Shown here one piece after another: positions 7,718 to 16,253 of a DNA stretch of 64,000 bases. The position numbers were made by a program, and so were the translations under genes. Position 1 is the first letter of the stretch, and the number at the start of each line of letters is the position of its first letter. Under the pieces are notes generated by a model. The model was given only the letters and a program-made list of their open reading frames with translations, had not been told where the DNA came from and searched no databases. This DNA comes from Bin87 sp034428455 (GTDB lineage Bacteria; Chloroflexota; Dehalococcoidia; Lucifugimonadales; UBA3495), in NCBI GenBank assembly GCA_034428455.1, contig DAOUHZ010000114.1, positions 1 to 64,000 on the forward strand. Direction: 5' to 3'.

Positions 7718-8890
7718 ATGAGCGGAATACGAGACCGGGTTGCCGTGGTCGGCATGGGTTGCACCCGTTTTGGCGAGCGCTGGGACGCGTCGGCGGCGGA
7801 CCTCATGGTCGAGGCCGCGTATGAAGCCTACGAGGACGCCGGATTGGAAGCCGGCGACATCCAGGCTGCATGGCTGGGCACCGTCAGCAGCTTTCGCACT
7901 GGCCAGCCCCTGGCCGAAGCCCTCAAGCTGGACTACATACCCATCACCCGCGTTGAAAACGCCTGCGCCACCGCCACCGACGCTTTCCGCAACGCGTGCT
8001 ACGCCGTGGCCGCCGGCGTGTACGACATCGTTCTGGCCATGGGTGTCGAGAAGCTCAAGGACAGTGGATTCTCGGGTCTGGCCATCGCCGCCGGCCCCGG
8101 TTCCGACGTGGAGCCGCCCACCCCGCCGCCATCTCAATTCGCCATGGCGGCCACCCGGTACTTCCACCACTACGGCATCGACTACGACGACGGCAAGCGC
8201 ACCCTGGCACAGATCGCTTCCAAGAACCATCACAATGGGACGCTGAACTCCAAGGCCCACTTCCAGCGCGAGGTCAGCGAGGAGCAGATCATCAACGCCC
8301 CGATGATAGCGTGGCCCCTCGGCCTGTACGATTGCTGCGGCGTCAGCGACGGCGCGGCGGCCGCCATCATCACCACTCCCGAAATCGCTCGAACACTCCG
8401 CGATGACTACATCCTCGTCAAGGGCCTGGGTCTCGCTGTGGGCGCTTTCGGTGTCCTGCGCAACGACTGGGACTTCACCTACTTCCCGGAGACCGTTCGC
8501 GCCAGCCAGGCCGCCTACGAAGAGGCCGGCATCACCGATCCCCGCGCCGAGATCGACATGGCGATGGTGCACGACTGCTTCACCATCACCGAGCTGATCA
8601 TCATGGAAGACTTGGGGTTCAGCCCCCGCGGCCAGGCCAGCGCCGACGTGGCCGACGGCGCGTTTTCGCTGGAGGGCGACCTTCCGGTCAACACCGACGG
8701 CGGTCTCAAGTGCTTCGGCCATCCCATCGGCGCCAGCGGCATCCGCATGATCTACGAGGTCTACAAGCAGATGCAGGGCAAGGCCGGCGGCCGCCAGCTG
8801 CAAAAGGCCGACCTGGGCATCACCCACAACCTCGGCGGTCGCCCGGGGTCCTTCACCTGCTCGGTGGCCGTTTTCGGACGCCCTGACTAA
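7718..8890 (+). CDS. thiolase (acetyl-CoA acetyltransferase, SCP2-like)
   Basis: The 390-aa protein is a thiolase-superfamily enzyme. The nucleophile Cys is in E-N-A-C-A-T-A-T, the His in C-F-G-H-P-I-G-A-S-G, and a C-terminal L-G-G-R-P-G-S-F-T-C provides the second Cys. This is the SCP2/archaeal-type branch, usually paired with DUF35. With the fused HMGCS-like/DUF35 gene upstream it probably forms an acyl-CoA condensing or cleaving complex; the substrate is unknown. ATG 7718 follows a strong GAAGGGGG; a GTG at 7691 is in frame but overlaps the previous stop region. Confidence 0.9.
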   Translation: MSGIRDRVAVVGMGCTRFGERWDASAADLMVEAAYEAYEDAGLEAGDIQAAWLGTVSSFRTGQPLAEALKLDYIPITRVENACATATDAFRNACYAVAAGVYDIVLAMGVEKLKDSGFSGLAIAAGPGSDVEPPTPPPSQFAMAATRYFHHYGIDYDDGKRTLAQIASKNHHNGTLNSKAHFQREVSEEQIINAPMIAWPLGLYDCCGVSDGAAAAIITTPEIARTLRDDYILVKGLGLAVGAFGVLRNDWDFTYFPETVRASQAAYEEAGITDPRAEIDMAMVHDCFTITELIIMEDLGFSPRGQASADVADGAFSLEGDLPVNTDGGLKCFGHPIGASGIRMIYEVYKQMQGKAGGRQLQKADLGITHNLGGRPGSFTCSVAVFGRPD

Positions 8891-8907
8891 CTCCATCAAG
8901 CTGCGTA

Positions 8908-8963
8908 AACCGCCACGCGACCACTCGCGGCCTCTATGGCCCGAATGGTCGTAAGTGGCGGTT
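8908..8963. repeat. nested inverted repeat after the thiolase gene
   Basis: Nine-base arms AACCGCCAC (8908-8916) and GTGGCGGTT (8955-8963) enclose a second pair CGACCA / TGGTCG and an inner GGCC / GGCC, giving a long interrupted hairpin. No T-run follows, so it is a weak terminator candidate; it could instead be a mobile-element remnant or a structured RNA. Confidence 0.5.
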
Positions 8964-9155
8964 AGTCGTGTGAAAATCAGGATCACGCCGCCGGATCACA
9001 CGGAGCATGGTGCGCCGGAGCCTTTATCTCAAAGTCCAGAGGTTCGGTAACGATGACCTGATGAATCAATCAGTGGTAAGAACCACACCGCACATTCAGC
9101 ATTCTGAGGGCCGAGTGATGGCGATACTGTTCAACATCAAATTCGACATCAACAA

Positions 9156-9488
9156 GTGGGTCAAGATCGGAGACAGGCCAAGATCGCGAACCGGCGGCGC
9201 AAACTTGCCAATCGATGCAAGCATACTTGGACGTTGTACCCAAACAGCCAGTTCTCGATGTGCAACAAGTGCCTTGGGTTGATCTCCACACCGGTCTTGA
9301 TGGATTTGCCTGACGAATTACGCTTTTTGGTGCGTGGGGTCATCGAGAGCCAGAGCATCAAAGCACGTAAGGGCAACGTCATCGTCTCAAGTCCTGTCAA
9401 CGACAAACGCCTCGCTGGTGCGTTGTTGACCCTACAACTTAAGCGACGTATCCAAGAGACGAGGCATGACCTCAACAGCCACCGGTGA
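9156..9488 (+). CDS. small hypothetical protein with possible zinc site
   Basis: A possible 110-aa protein beginning at a GTG with a very basic N-terminus (R-R-R-K-L-A-N-R). A C-K-H-T-W...M-C-N-K-C-L-G pattern in the first third looks like a partial zinc ribbon. No Shine-Dalgarno is obvious and no relative is recognised. The surrounding sequence is AT-richer than the core genes and holds a decayed coding fragment just downstream, so this may also be a remnant. A second open frame (9007-9282) overlaps its start, and a frameshifted longer gene cannot be excluded. Confidence 0.35.
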   Translation: MGQDRRQAKIANRRRKLANRCKHTWTLYPNSQFSMCNKCLGLISTPVLMDLPDELRFLVRGVIESQSIKARKGNVIVSSPVNDKRLAGALLTLQLKRRIQETRHDLNSHR

Positions 9489-9619
9489 ATCGCGGCCCCT
9501 TTTGGAATCAGAGCAAAACGGAACCCCTAGATTACGGCGAGGGCGACGACGGCCTGATTGAGGTGAGCACTCTGGCGCAGCTCAACGCGGTCCGCTGGGA
9601 TGCGCTCGGGTGGGCCTAA
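9485..9619 (+). pseudogene. remnant of a repeat-type surface protein (LIEVSTLAQLNAVRWD motif)
   Basis: The frame reads on to a stop at 9617-9619 and contains D-Y-G-E-G-D-D-G-L-I-E-V, then S-T-L-A-Q-L-N-A-V-R-W-D. From memory this is the recurring motif of large extracellular repeat proteins (GLUG-associated) in marine and sponge-associated bacteria. Only about 45 codons remain, with no start, no Shine-Dalgarno and no signal peptide. It is therefore called a decayed fragment. Confidence 0.45.
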
Positions 9620-9642
9620 CTCGCCCAAAGTGAGGAGAGCAT

Positions 9643-10875
9643 ATGCTCGGTCGTTTTCTGGCATACAAGGCCATGAACTCCGTGTGGAGGTCTGCTACTC
9701 GCAGAAGTGGGCCAAGTGGATCATCAGCAGCATCCCCTGCCGAAACCCTGAGATTGATATTTGCTATTTTGTCCTATGCCGGAATATTCTTCGGCGGCAT
9801 GGCATCCTGCTTGGCAGGCGGCACCGTCATGCTTAGCTTGGGCTTTGCTTTGGTGTGGCTGATCGGCCCCGCCGTTCTGATGGGGATTATGTTTCTGCCT
9901 GACCGCTGGTTTGAGGCGAAGCGTCCGCCTCCAGAAGGCTACGGAGAGACGCTAGGCAGGCGCACCACCGCTCAGATGGTCGGGGTTCCGATAGTGATGC
10001 TTTTGGGTATCGGAACCTGCATAGGTGGCCAACCAGCGCTCGGTATTATCGTTGCGTTAGGGGGTAGTTGCCTGTTGTTTGTCGCTTTGGTGTACATGCC
10101 GGTTAGCTGGTTTGGATACCGAAGGATTGATCGTCAGCAACACGGAACACCCGCCCTGACTCAGAGCCGGTCTGCCCGCGCGTTGCCGCATGAAATCGGC
10201 GAAGCTATTGTTTCGGTGACCTGTTGGCAGTACAACGGACCCTGCGTCCGCGCACACGCACAGGGCTGCCCCACATTTTTCGGCAACGATGGTGCATGCT
10301 TTTGGGATATTGCTACCCCTGGAGTCAGGCCACCGGAATCATATAGCAACACGAGTGAGGTTTTATCGCACTATAGGTCGGTAATGGACACTAGGCGGGA
10401 GCAAACCCGCCGCGCTAAGGAACAAGCCCGTCGTGCCAAGGATAAGGAGACACGTTGGGCAAGTCTCCAGCGGCCGCAATGGCCAGACAGCAAGCAAGGT
10501 GATCACATCCACGTGCCGGAAGAAGTTTCAACCCAACTGGCTTATGACGCTCCGGTACCGGCAGTGGAAAATGAACCTTCCCGGCCGCACGTGGTGTACT
10601 TCATCCGTGAGAAAACAGCGGGCGGGAAGTGCAAAGTGGGGATAACGACATCTTTACAGAGAAGGTTGCGCGCTCTACAGACAGGCAACCCGAACCAACT
10701 TGAGATTGTGCACACCTTGGAGGTGGACGGGAGACGTATCGCTGAGCGTATTGAGGAGGCTGTGCTCAACTCGGTTCGAGGCGCGGGGGCTGAACTACAA
10801 GGGGAATGGTTCGAGAACGCCATAGTGCCGTGGGCTTGGGAAGCTGCGCAGAGGGAATACACTCGTGAACCGTAA
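9643..10875 (+). CDS. membrane protein with C-terminal GIY-YIG/T5orf172-like nuclease domain
   Basis: The 410-aa protein has about four hydrophobic segments between residues 35 and 170. A Cys-containing stretch follows, then a charged R/K/E-rich coiled segment (about 245-275). The C-terminal domain (about 310-400) reads V-V-Y-F-I-R-E...C-K-V-G-I-T-T-S-L-Q-R-R-L-R-A-L-Q-T-G-N-P-N and ends with G-E-W-F-E. That is the T5orf172/Mug113 branch of the GIY-YIG nucleases. A membrane-tethered nuclease would suit DNA-entry defence, but that is inference. The ATG follows GAGGAGA closely. The region is AT-richer than the neighbouring core genes. Confidence 0.75.
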   Translation: MLGRFLAYKAMNSVWRSATRRSGPSGSSAASPAETLRLIFAILSYAGIFFGGMASCLAGGTVMLSLGFALVWLIGPAVLMGIMFLPDRWFEAKRPPPEGYGETLGRRTTAQMVGVPIVMLLGIGTCIGGQPALGIIVALGGSCLLFVALVYMPVSWFGYRRIDRQQHGTPALTQSRSARALPHEIGEAIVSVTCWQYNGPCVRAHAQGCPTFFGNDGACFWDIATPGVRPPESYSNTSEVLSHYRSVMDTRREQTRRAKEQARRAKDKETRWASLQRPQWPDSKQGDHIHVPEEVSTQLAYDAPVPAVENEPSRPHVVYFIREKTAGGKCKVGITTSLQRRLRALQTGNPNQLEIVHTLEVDGRRIAERIEEAVLNSVRGAGAELQGEWFENAIVPWAWEAAQREYTREP

Positions 10876-11185
10876 ACGCGCTGACTTGTCGCAGCGTAAA
10901 CGGATGGATCGCTGACAAATTTGGTTCGCGGTTCGTTGATTGGGGCAAGCGACATATCGCGGATATGGACGGTTTAATCACCGTCATCCCGCGAAAGCGG
11001 GAATTCTTTGCCTGCCCCGCCCGGTGCCGAAATATGCCTCGTCATCTCAATCCATCGCCCGGCAGCCCCAGATACCCAACTTCGACCCGTAGCGAGAGGG
11101 TGTCCTCCGATTAGATTTGGGCGCGCGAATTTTTGAATTCGGTCAAATTTGCAAGCCCAACCCAAGGCTGATTCCAACTGCCAAT
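10876..11185. other. intergenic region with one REP-like element
   Basis: About 310 bp without a convincing gene. It contains the REP-like hairpin at 10983-11003 and short AT-rich stretches near 11125-11155. No coding frame with a ribosome site was found. Confidence 0.5.
10983..11003. repeat. REP-like palindrome (CCCGCGAAAGCGGG core)
   Basis: GTCATCCCGC is followed by GAAA and GCGGGAA. This is the widely dispersed extragenic element known from many bacteria in the form GTCATTCCCGCGAAAGCGGG. The stem is TCCCGC (10987-10992) with GCGGGA (10997-11002). Confidence 0.6.
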
Positions 11186-11194
11186 TGCTATAAC
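11186..11194 (+). promoter_or_regulatory. extended -10 promoter of minCDE, leaderless start
   Basis: TGC-TATAAC ends 8 nt before the minC ATG at 11203, leaving no room for a ribosome site in the transcript. A leaderless minC mRNA is inferred. Confidence 0.6.
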
Positions 11195-11202
11195 AGTTGG
11201 AA

Positions 11203-12057
11203 ATGGCAGCCGAATCCACAGAAACCCATGAATTAATCCGGGTGTCGGGGCGAGGGGCGTTGGTCAACTTCGAGATTGACGACACCGTCCCGCTCAACGA
11301 TGCCTGCCGCGCCCTGCGCGAACACTTGGGCCGCAACCGCCAGCTCTACTCGGGCGGCGAGGTCATCGCCAATATCGGCGCACGGCTCCTCAGAGACGAC
11401 GACCAGGATCGCATTCGGAAGGTCATCGAATCCGAATCCGGCCTGTCGATCAGGCAATTCTGGTGCCGCCCCGAAATCCTGGAGCAGGAAAGGCAGCGCA
11501 TCGCCCATCTGATGGAACAGCAGGCCAGCATAGCGGGCTGCCGTCTGCCCGGCGCAGACCCGGGCGAACCTGCTGAACTGGATGAATACCACGAGGCGAG
11601 CGCCCCGGAAGTTCTGGGCGAAAACTCCCCCGCCGAACCATCTGCCTACGATGGCAAGGACGAGTATCGCGTGCCGGTGGATATCATGCGCGGAAACTTG
11701 CGCGCCGGCGAGACCCGCCGTTTTACGGGACATGCGGTCATCCTGGGCAACGTCAACCCCGGGGCGCAGGTGATAGCCGAGGGAGACATCATCGTCTTCG
11801 GAGGGTTGCGCGGCCAGGCGCACGCCGGCGCCAGTGGAGACATCACCGCTACCATCCTTGCCATGTCCATCGCCTATCCGGTGCTCCGCATCGCCGATTA
11901 CTCCTGGCATCGTGATGGGCCCACCAATGGAAACGCACGGCAAAGCAGTGATGGCAATGGCCCTACCCTGGCCCGGGCGTCTAATGGCGCCATCCAGGTT
12001 GCACCATACTTGAAGAATAATTCCATACAGCAGGGAGGCAATCCCAATGAGCGGTAA
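11203..12057 (+). CDS. minC: septum site-determining protein MinC
   Basis: The 284-aa protein is the FtsZ-polymerisation inhibitor of the Min system. The N-terminal domain (about 10-105) ends in a divergent linker of acidic residues. The C-terminal beta-helix domain (about 150-225) carries the MinC signature R-x-G-E-T-R-R-F-T-G-H-A-V-I-L-G-N-V-N-P-G, then A-E-G-D-I-I-V-F-G-G-L-R-G-Q-A-H-A-G. A tail of about 50 residues is not conserved. The start is ATG 11203; an in-frame TTG at 11197 lies too near the -10. It overlaps minD by 11 nt, so the genes are translationally coupled. Confidence 0.93.
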   Translation: MAAESTETHELIRVSGRGALVNFEIDDTVPLNDACRALREHLGRNRQLYSGGEVIANIGARLLRDDDQDRIRKVIESESGLSIRQFWCRPEILEQERQRIAHLMEQQASIAGCRLPGADPGEPAELDEYHEASAPEVLGENSPAEPSAYDGKDEYRVPVDIMRGNLRAGETRRFTGHAVILGNVNPGAQVIAEGDIIVFGGLRGQAHAGASGDITATILAMSIAYPVLRIADYSWHRDGPTNGNARQSSDGNGPTLARASNGAIQVAPYLKNNSIQQGGNPNER

Positions 12058-12871
12058 GACCATCGTCATGACTTCCGGCAAGGGAGGCGTGGGCAAGACT
12101 ACCGCAACCGCCAACGTGGGGACCGCACTGGCCCTCCGTTCCAACCGCGTCGCCGTCATCGACACCGACATCGGTCTCCGCAATCTCGACGTGGTGATGG
12201 GCCTCGAGAACCGCATCGTCTACGATCTGGTCGACGTCGTTGAAGGGCGCTGCCGCCTGGAACAGGCCCTGATCCGGGACAAGCACGCCGGAGACCTGTA
12301 TCTGATAGCTGCCGCTCAAACCCGCGACAAGGATTGCATCACCACCCAGCAACTCGTTGGCCTGTGCAAGCGCCTGGAGGGCGATTTCGACTACATAATA
12401 GTCGACTGTCCCGCTGGGATCGAGCAGGGTTTCCGCAACGCCATCGCCGCCGCCCAGGAAGCCATTGTCGTCACCACTCCCGAAGTTTCCGCCATCCGTG
12501 ATGCCGACCGGGTGATCGGCCTGCTCCAGGCGGCGGACATCCGCGAGATCCAACTCATCATCAACCGCATCAATCCGGCCATGGTTCGCCAGGGCAACAT
12601 GATGGACGCCTCGGACGTCCTGGAGATGCTGGCCGTGGACGCCATCGGTCTGGTCCCTGCGGATGACCGCGTCATTACCTCCACCAACAACGGCTCGCCG
12701 GTGGTGTACGACCAACAGTCGGCCTCGGGTCGCGAGTTCGTGCGGATCGCCGGCCGCATCGACGGCGAGCACATTCCCCTGATTGACCCGGTCGACGAGA
12801 CACCCACCTCCATCATGGACAAGGTCCGTAACATCATGGGCATCAATCGCAAGGCTTCCGCCCATGTTTGA
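12047..12871 (+). CDS. minD: septum site-determining ATPase MinD
   Basis: The 274-aa protein is the membrane-cycling ATPase that recruits MinC and is released by MinE. It has a deviant Walker A G-K-G-G-V-G-K-T (residues 11-18), the switch region D-T-D-I-G-L-R-N-L-D and the Walker B I-V-D-C-P-A-G-I. The C-terminus S-I-M-D-K-V-R-N-I-M-G can form the membrane-binding amphipathic helix. A good AGGGAGG precedes the ATG inside the minC coding end. It overlaps minE by 8 nt. Confidence 0.97.
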   Translation: MSGKTIVMTSGKGGVGKTTATANVGTALALRSNRVAVIDTDIGLRNLDVVMGLENRIVYDLVDVVEGRCRLEQALIRDKHAGDLYLIAAAQTRDKDCITTQQLVGLCKRLEGDFDYIIVDCPAGIEQGFRNAIAAAQEAIVVTTPEVSAIRDADRVIGLLQAADIREIQLIINRINPAMVRQGNMMDASDVLEMLAVDAIGLVPADDRVITSTNNGSPVVYDQQSASGREFVRIAGRIDGEHIPLIDPVDETPTSIMDKVRNIMGINRKASAHV

Positions 12872-13121
12872 TTTCCTGCGTAAAAATCGAAGTCACGGCC
12901 CCGGCAACCCGCGCCAGGTCGCCCGGGAGCGGGTCCAGTCGGCCATCCGCCGGGACCGAATGGAGGTCTCGGCGCCGCAGTTGAGCGCCCTGCGCGTGAG
13001 CATGCTCATGACCATCCGGGAACACCTGCCGGTCGCCCCCGAGTTCACCGAGTTTGGCATCCAACGCGACGGCGATGACCTGATCCTGACTTCGCGAGTT
13101 CGACTCCAGCAGGGTCACTAG
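12864..13121 (+). CDS. minE: cell division topological specificity factor MinE
   Basis: This short 85-aa protein starts inside the end of minD. It has the MinE layout: a hydrophobic N-terminus M-F-D-F-L for membrane contact, then A-R-E-R-V-Q-S-A-I-R-R-D-R (the MinD-contact helix), then a dimerisation part with L-R-V-S-M-L-M-T-I-R-E and a closing beta strand D-D-L-I-L-T-S-R-V. Length and order match the family. It completes a full minCDE operon, so pole-to-pole oscillation is expected. Confidence 0.92.
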   Translation: MFDFLRKNRSHGPGNPRQVARERVQSAIRRDRMEVSAPQLSALRVSMLMTIREHLPVAPEFTEFGIQRDGDDLILTSRVRLQQGH

Positions 13122-13226
13122 ATCCGGGTCAGTTCACCGACGGTCCCGGGCCGTCGCCGGATCCCGGCCGCCGGCTCGGGATTACCTGCGTCCCTACCTG
13201 CCATACATCTCCGGGATGGTCGCAAT

Positions 13227-13254
13227 TTGACCCGCCGTTGCTGTGGGTTATAAT
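13227..13254 (+). promoter_or_regulatory. promoter of the MFS gene
   Basis: TTGACC (13227-13232) and TATAAT (13249-13254) are 16 bp apart. The start codon at 13397 lies about 140 nt downstream. The -10 box sits inside a perfect palindrome (13240-13272). Confidence 0.75.
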
Positions 13255-13272
13255 GCCCGAATTACCCACAGC
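13240..13272. promoter_or_regulatory. palindromic operator overlapping the MFS promoter
   Basis: Perfect 9-base arms GCTGTGGGT (13240-13248) and ACCCACAGC (13264-13272) are separated by 15 nt that include the TATAAT and the likely start of transcription. The left arm is upstream of the start point, so this cannot be an RNA hairpin in that transcript. A dimeric repressor site is the simplest reading. No regulator gene is adjacent. Confidence 0.6.
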
Positions 13273-13396
13273 TAACCACTGGTAACGACGGCATCAGCAC
13301 GTTTGGCAGCGGATGTCTGCCGGTTTCTGACCTGAGCTTTTGGCCAGACCGGGTCGGTCGTTACATCCGGTCCGGGTCGCACGCAGGAGTGTCGAA

Positions 13397-14803
13397 ATGG
13401 CCACGGCTCCCGCCCCGCAGCGCAACTTTTTCCAGCAGAAAGCCTATCGGTTCCTTGCGGCCCTGGTGTTCCGGGATTTCCGGTTCCTCGCCATCGCCTC
13501 ACTGTCCAGCGGCAGCGGCGCGTGGGCCCTGATCGTCGCCCGCGGGGCATGGGTTTACAGCATCCCCGAGCTGCAGGGCAGCTGGGGCCTCTGGGTCGGC
13601 TTGATCACCTTCGCCGCCATGTCGCCCCGGTTCTTCGCGACGCCCTTCATCGGCTACCTGGCCGACAAGATGACCCGCAAGACGCTGCTGCAATGGGTCT
13701 ATGCCCTGCAACTCACCCAGGCGGCCATCATGGCCGTCCTGGTGATGCTGGGCGTGGACAACCCCTGGTACGTGCTGCTGTTGGCCATAGTGAACGGCAC
13801 CCTGCGCGCCACGCAGCAGACCGCGGCCCAGGCGTTGACGCCGAACTTGGTTGACCGGGACCGTCTGCCCAACGCCGTGGCCCTCAACGAAGCCATGCAG
13901 CAGGGTTCGCGGGCGGTGGGTCCGGCGATCCTGCTGGCGGTTTCCGCGACCGTGGGCAGCAGCGTGCTGTTCGGTGGGGGCGGCGCCGACTTCACCATCC
14001 AGAACCTGGCGCTCACCATCGGGACCTCGGGCATCGTTTTCTGGGCCTGTGCGGTCTTCTACCTCGTTGCCCTGGCGGCCGCGCTGAGCATCCGCACCGT
14101 GTCGTCCGGCGTCATAGACCGTCGGCGCAGTTTCTGGGCCAACACCGCGGCCGGGTTCGCCTATTCGTACAGCACGCCGCTGGTGTTCGGCATCATTCTC
14201 ATGGCCCTGGCTCACTGCGTGCTGGTCATGTCCTTCGAGTCTATGCTGCCGCCGCTGGCCCTGGAGAAGCTGTCTCCCGACGGCGTTACGTTCAACGAGA
14301 ATGACGTTTACGCGCTGATGACCGCGCTGGGCATCGGGGCGTTGCTCTCGTCGATTTTCGTCGGCGGTATCGTCAGCCACATGACACGGGGGAGGGTGTT
14401 TCTATTCCTTGGCTTCACCAGCAGCCTGACCCCGATTGGTTTGGGCCTGTCCGCGCAGACCGGGATTTCCATGATCGCGGCGATCTTGATGGGCCTGGGC
14501 ACTTCAGGCTTCATGACCATCACTCACACCATTATCCAGTCGGTGGTGCCCGATGAAATTCGCGGCCGAGTTTCGTCCGTCTACTCCATGCACGTCGGCG
14601 GAAGCATGGCCTTCGCCAACCTGCTGTACGGTCGCCTGGCGGACTTCTGGTCGCCGGGGAACGTCATGGCGGTGGCCGGGGCGGCCTTCACAATCGTGGT
14701 TGTCGGGACGCTCGTTGGCAGCGGCTTCTGGCGCGGCATCTATTTCCGCGGCGAGGCCCGTCCGGTGGCCGCCGCGGCCAGCCCAGCCGGCGGAGACAAT
14801 TAG
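13397..14803 (+). CDS. MFS transporter of the EntS/transmembrane-secretion-effector type
   Basis: The 468-aa integral membrane protein has about 11-12 hydrophobic helices. The loop between helices 2 and 3 shows a MFS motif A variant (G-Y-L-A-D-K-M-T-R-K), and the C-terminal half has I-R-G-R-V-S-S-V-Y. It belongs to the MFS_3-like exporters, relatives of which pump siderophores or drugs; the substrate here is unknown. ATG 13397 follows CAGGAG. A promoter with a palindromic operator suggests that transcription is controlled, for example by a ligand-sensing repressor. Confidence 0.88.
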   Translation: MATAPAPQRNFFQQKAYRFLAALVFRDFRFLAIASLSSGSGAWALIVARGAWVYSIPELQGSWGLWVGLITFAAMSPRFFATPFIGYLADKMTRKTLLQWVYALQLTQAAIMAVLVMLGVDNPWYVLLLAIVNGTLRATQQTAAQALTPNLVDRDRLPNAVALNEAMQQGSRAVGPAILLAVSATVGSSVLFGGGGADFTIQNLALTIGTSGIVFWACAVFYLVALAAALSIRTVSSGVIDRRRSFWANTAAGFAYSYSTPLVFGIILMALAHCVLVMSFESMLPPLALEKLSPDGVTFNENDVYALMTALGIGALLSSIFVGGIVSHMTRGRVFLFLGFTSSLTPIGLGLSAQTGISMIAAILMGLGTSGFMTITHTIIQSVVPDEIRGRVSSVYSMHVGGSMAFANLLYGRLADFWSPGNVMAVAGAAFTIVVVGTLVGSGFWRGIYFRGEARPVAAAASPAGGDN

Positions 14804-14857
14804 ATAGTGTGGACGTTTTGATGATCACACCGTCTTTCTTCACAAGGGAGTTCAATT

Positions 14858-16183
14858 TTGCCCGCAGACGAGATCACCCGCTACATCGAAACTACCCCCA
14901 AATCCCGCGCGATCTGGGAAGAGGCTTGCCGGTATTTGCCCGACGGCGACAGCCGCCATTCCATCTTCTGGAACCCGTACCCGATCTTCACCGAGCGCGC
15001 CCAGGGCGCGGTGGTCACGGACGAGGACGGAGTGGAGCGTCTCGACTTCATCAATACGATGACCACCATGATCCTCGGCCACGGACCCGCGCCCGTTCTC
15101 GAGGCGGCGCGGCAGCAGATGGAACTGGGTTTGGCCTACAACTCGCCAAACCGTCACCAGGTGGAGCTGGCCAAGCTGCTGTGCGAGCGCATCCCTTCCT
15201 TCGACCAGGTGCGTTTCACCAACTCCGGAACCGAGGCTACTCTCAATACTCTTCGTGCCGCCCGCGCCTTCACCGGCCGCAGCAAGTTTGCCAAGGTGGA
15301 GGGCGGATACCACGGCACCCATGACGCCGTGCTGGTGAGCCTTCGCATCGACCCGGCCACCGGCGGCGCCTACGACCACCCGGAACCCGTTGCATCCAGC
15401 GCCGGTCTCGCCGATGGCGTCCTGGAACAGGCCGTGATCGTCCCCTACAACGACGTGGACGTGGCGCGTAACATCCTGGAGGAAAATCGCGATGATCTAG
15501 CCGCAGTAATCGTCGAGCCGGTAATGGGCTCCGTGGGGATGCTTCCCGCCGACCCGGCTTACCTGTCCATGCTGCGCGAATTCGCCGACGACAGCGGGGC
15601 GCTCCTCATCTTCGACGAGGTTATCAGCTTTCGCGTCGCCCCCGGCGGCGCCCAGGAATACTACGGCGTCACGCCGGACATGACCGCCCTGGGCAAGATC
15701 ATCGGCGGCGGTTTCCCCGTGGGTGCCTTCGGTGGCCGGTCCGAAGTTATGGCGCAATACAGCCCGCTCCAGGGGTCCGCCATCGCCCACGGCGGCACCT
15801 TCAACGCCAACCCCATCACCATGGCCGCCGGCGTGGCCACGCTGAACGAGCTGACACCGACGGTGTACCGCCGCCTCGCCGAGTTGACGGAGATGCTCCG
15901 CCAGGGCATCCGCCAGGTGTGCGCCGAGCTGGAACAGCCCGTGGTGGTCACCGGCGCGGGATCCCTGTTCGGCATCCACTTTGGCAGCGGGCCGCTGAAC
16001 AACTACCGGGACATCGCCGCCACCGACAAGACGCTGGCGGGACGGGTGTTCATCGGGATGCTCAACGAAGGCTTCCTGTTGGCTCCCAACCTGGTTGGCG
16101 CGATGTCCACCGAGTTGGGCGAGGTCGAGATCGACGCCTTCGTGCGTGGGTTCAAGCGGGTCCTGGAACGGCAGATCGATTAG
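14858..16183 (+). CDS. class III aminotransferase, glutamate-1-semialdehyde aminomutase-like
   Basis: The 441-aa PLP enzyme of aminotransferase class III has F-T-N-S-G-T-E-A-T (phosphate contact), I-F-D-E-V-I-S-F-R (Asp for the pyridine nitrogen) and the PLP lysine in A-L-G-K-I-I-G-G-G-F-P-V-G-A-F-G-G. Sequence style is closest to glutamate-1-semialdehyde 2,1-aminomutase and related decarboxylating or omega-aminotransferases. No haem genes are near, so the true substrate is open. The start is a TTG with AGGGAG about 10 nt upstream. A strong bidirectional terminator follows. Confidence 0.85.
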   Translation: MPADEITRYIETTPKSRAIWEEACRYLPDGDSRHSIFWNPYPIFTERAQGAVVTDEDGVERLDFINTMTTMILGHGPAPVLEAARQQMELGLAYNSPNRHQVELAKLLCERIPSFDQVRFTNSGTEATLNTLRAARAFTGRSKFAKVEGGYHGTHDAVLVSLRIDPATGGAYDHPEPVASSAGLADGVLEQAVIVPYNDVDVARNILEENRDDLAAVIVEPVMGSVGMLPADPAYLSMLREFADDSGALLIFDEVISFRVAPGGAQEYYGVTPDMTALGKIIGGGFPVGAFGGRSEVMAQYSPLQGSAIAHGGTFNANPITMAAGVATLNELTPTVYRRLAELTEMLRQGIRQVCAELEQPVVVTGAGSLFGIHFGSGPLNNYRDIAATDKTLAGRVFIGMLNEGFLLAPNLVGAMSTELGEVEIDAFVRGFKRVLERQID

Positions 16184-16202
16184 CCCGTGACCGGACAAAA
16201 CG

Positions 16203-16234
16203 ATAGGGGCAGGCTCAACACCTGCCCCTATTTG
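16203..16234. terminator. bidirectional terminator
   Basis: A perfect 11-bp stem (ATAGGGGCAGG at 16203-16213, CCTGCCCCTAT at 16221-16231) with a 7-nt loop. TTTG follows on the plus side and an A-run precedes it, serving the minus-strand gene. It separates two convergent genes. Confidence 0.85.
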
Positions 16235-16253
16235 TTGGCCCGGATTGTCGTGA

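Noticed and set aside
7616..8986. 456-codon minus-strand frame
   Set aside because: Antisense shadow of the thiolase gene.
13138..13156. Hairpin after minE as a terminator
   Set aside because: The stem is 6 bp with a GC-rich loop and no T-run; too weak to call.
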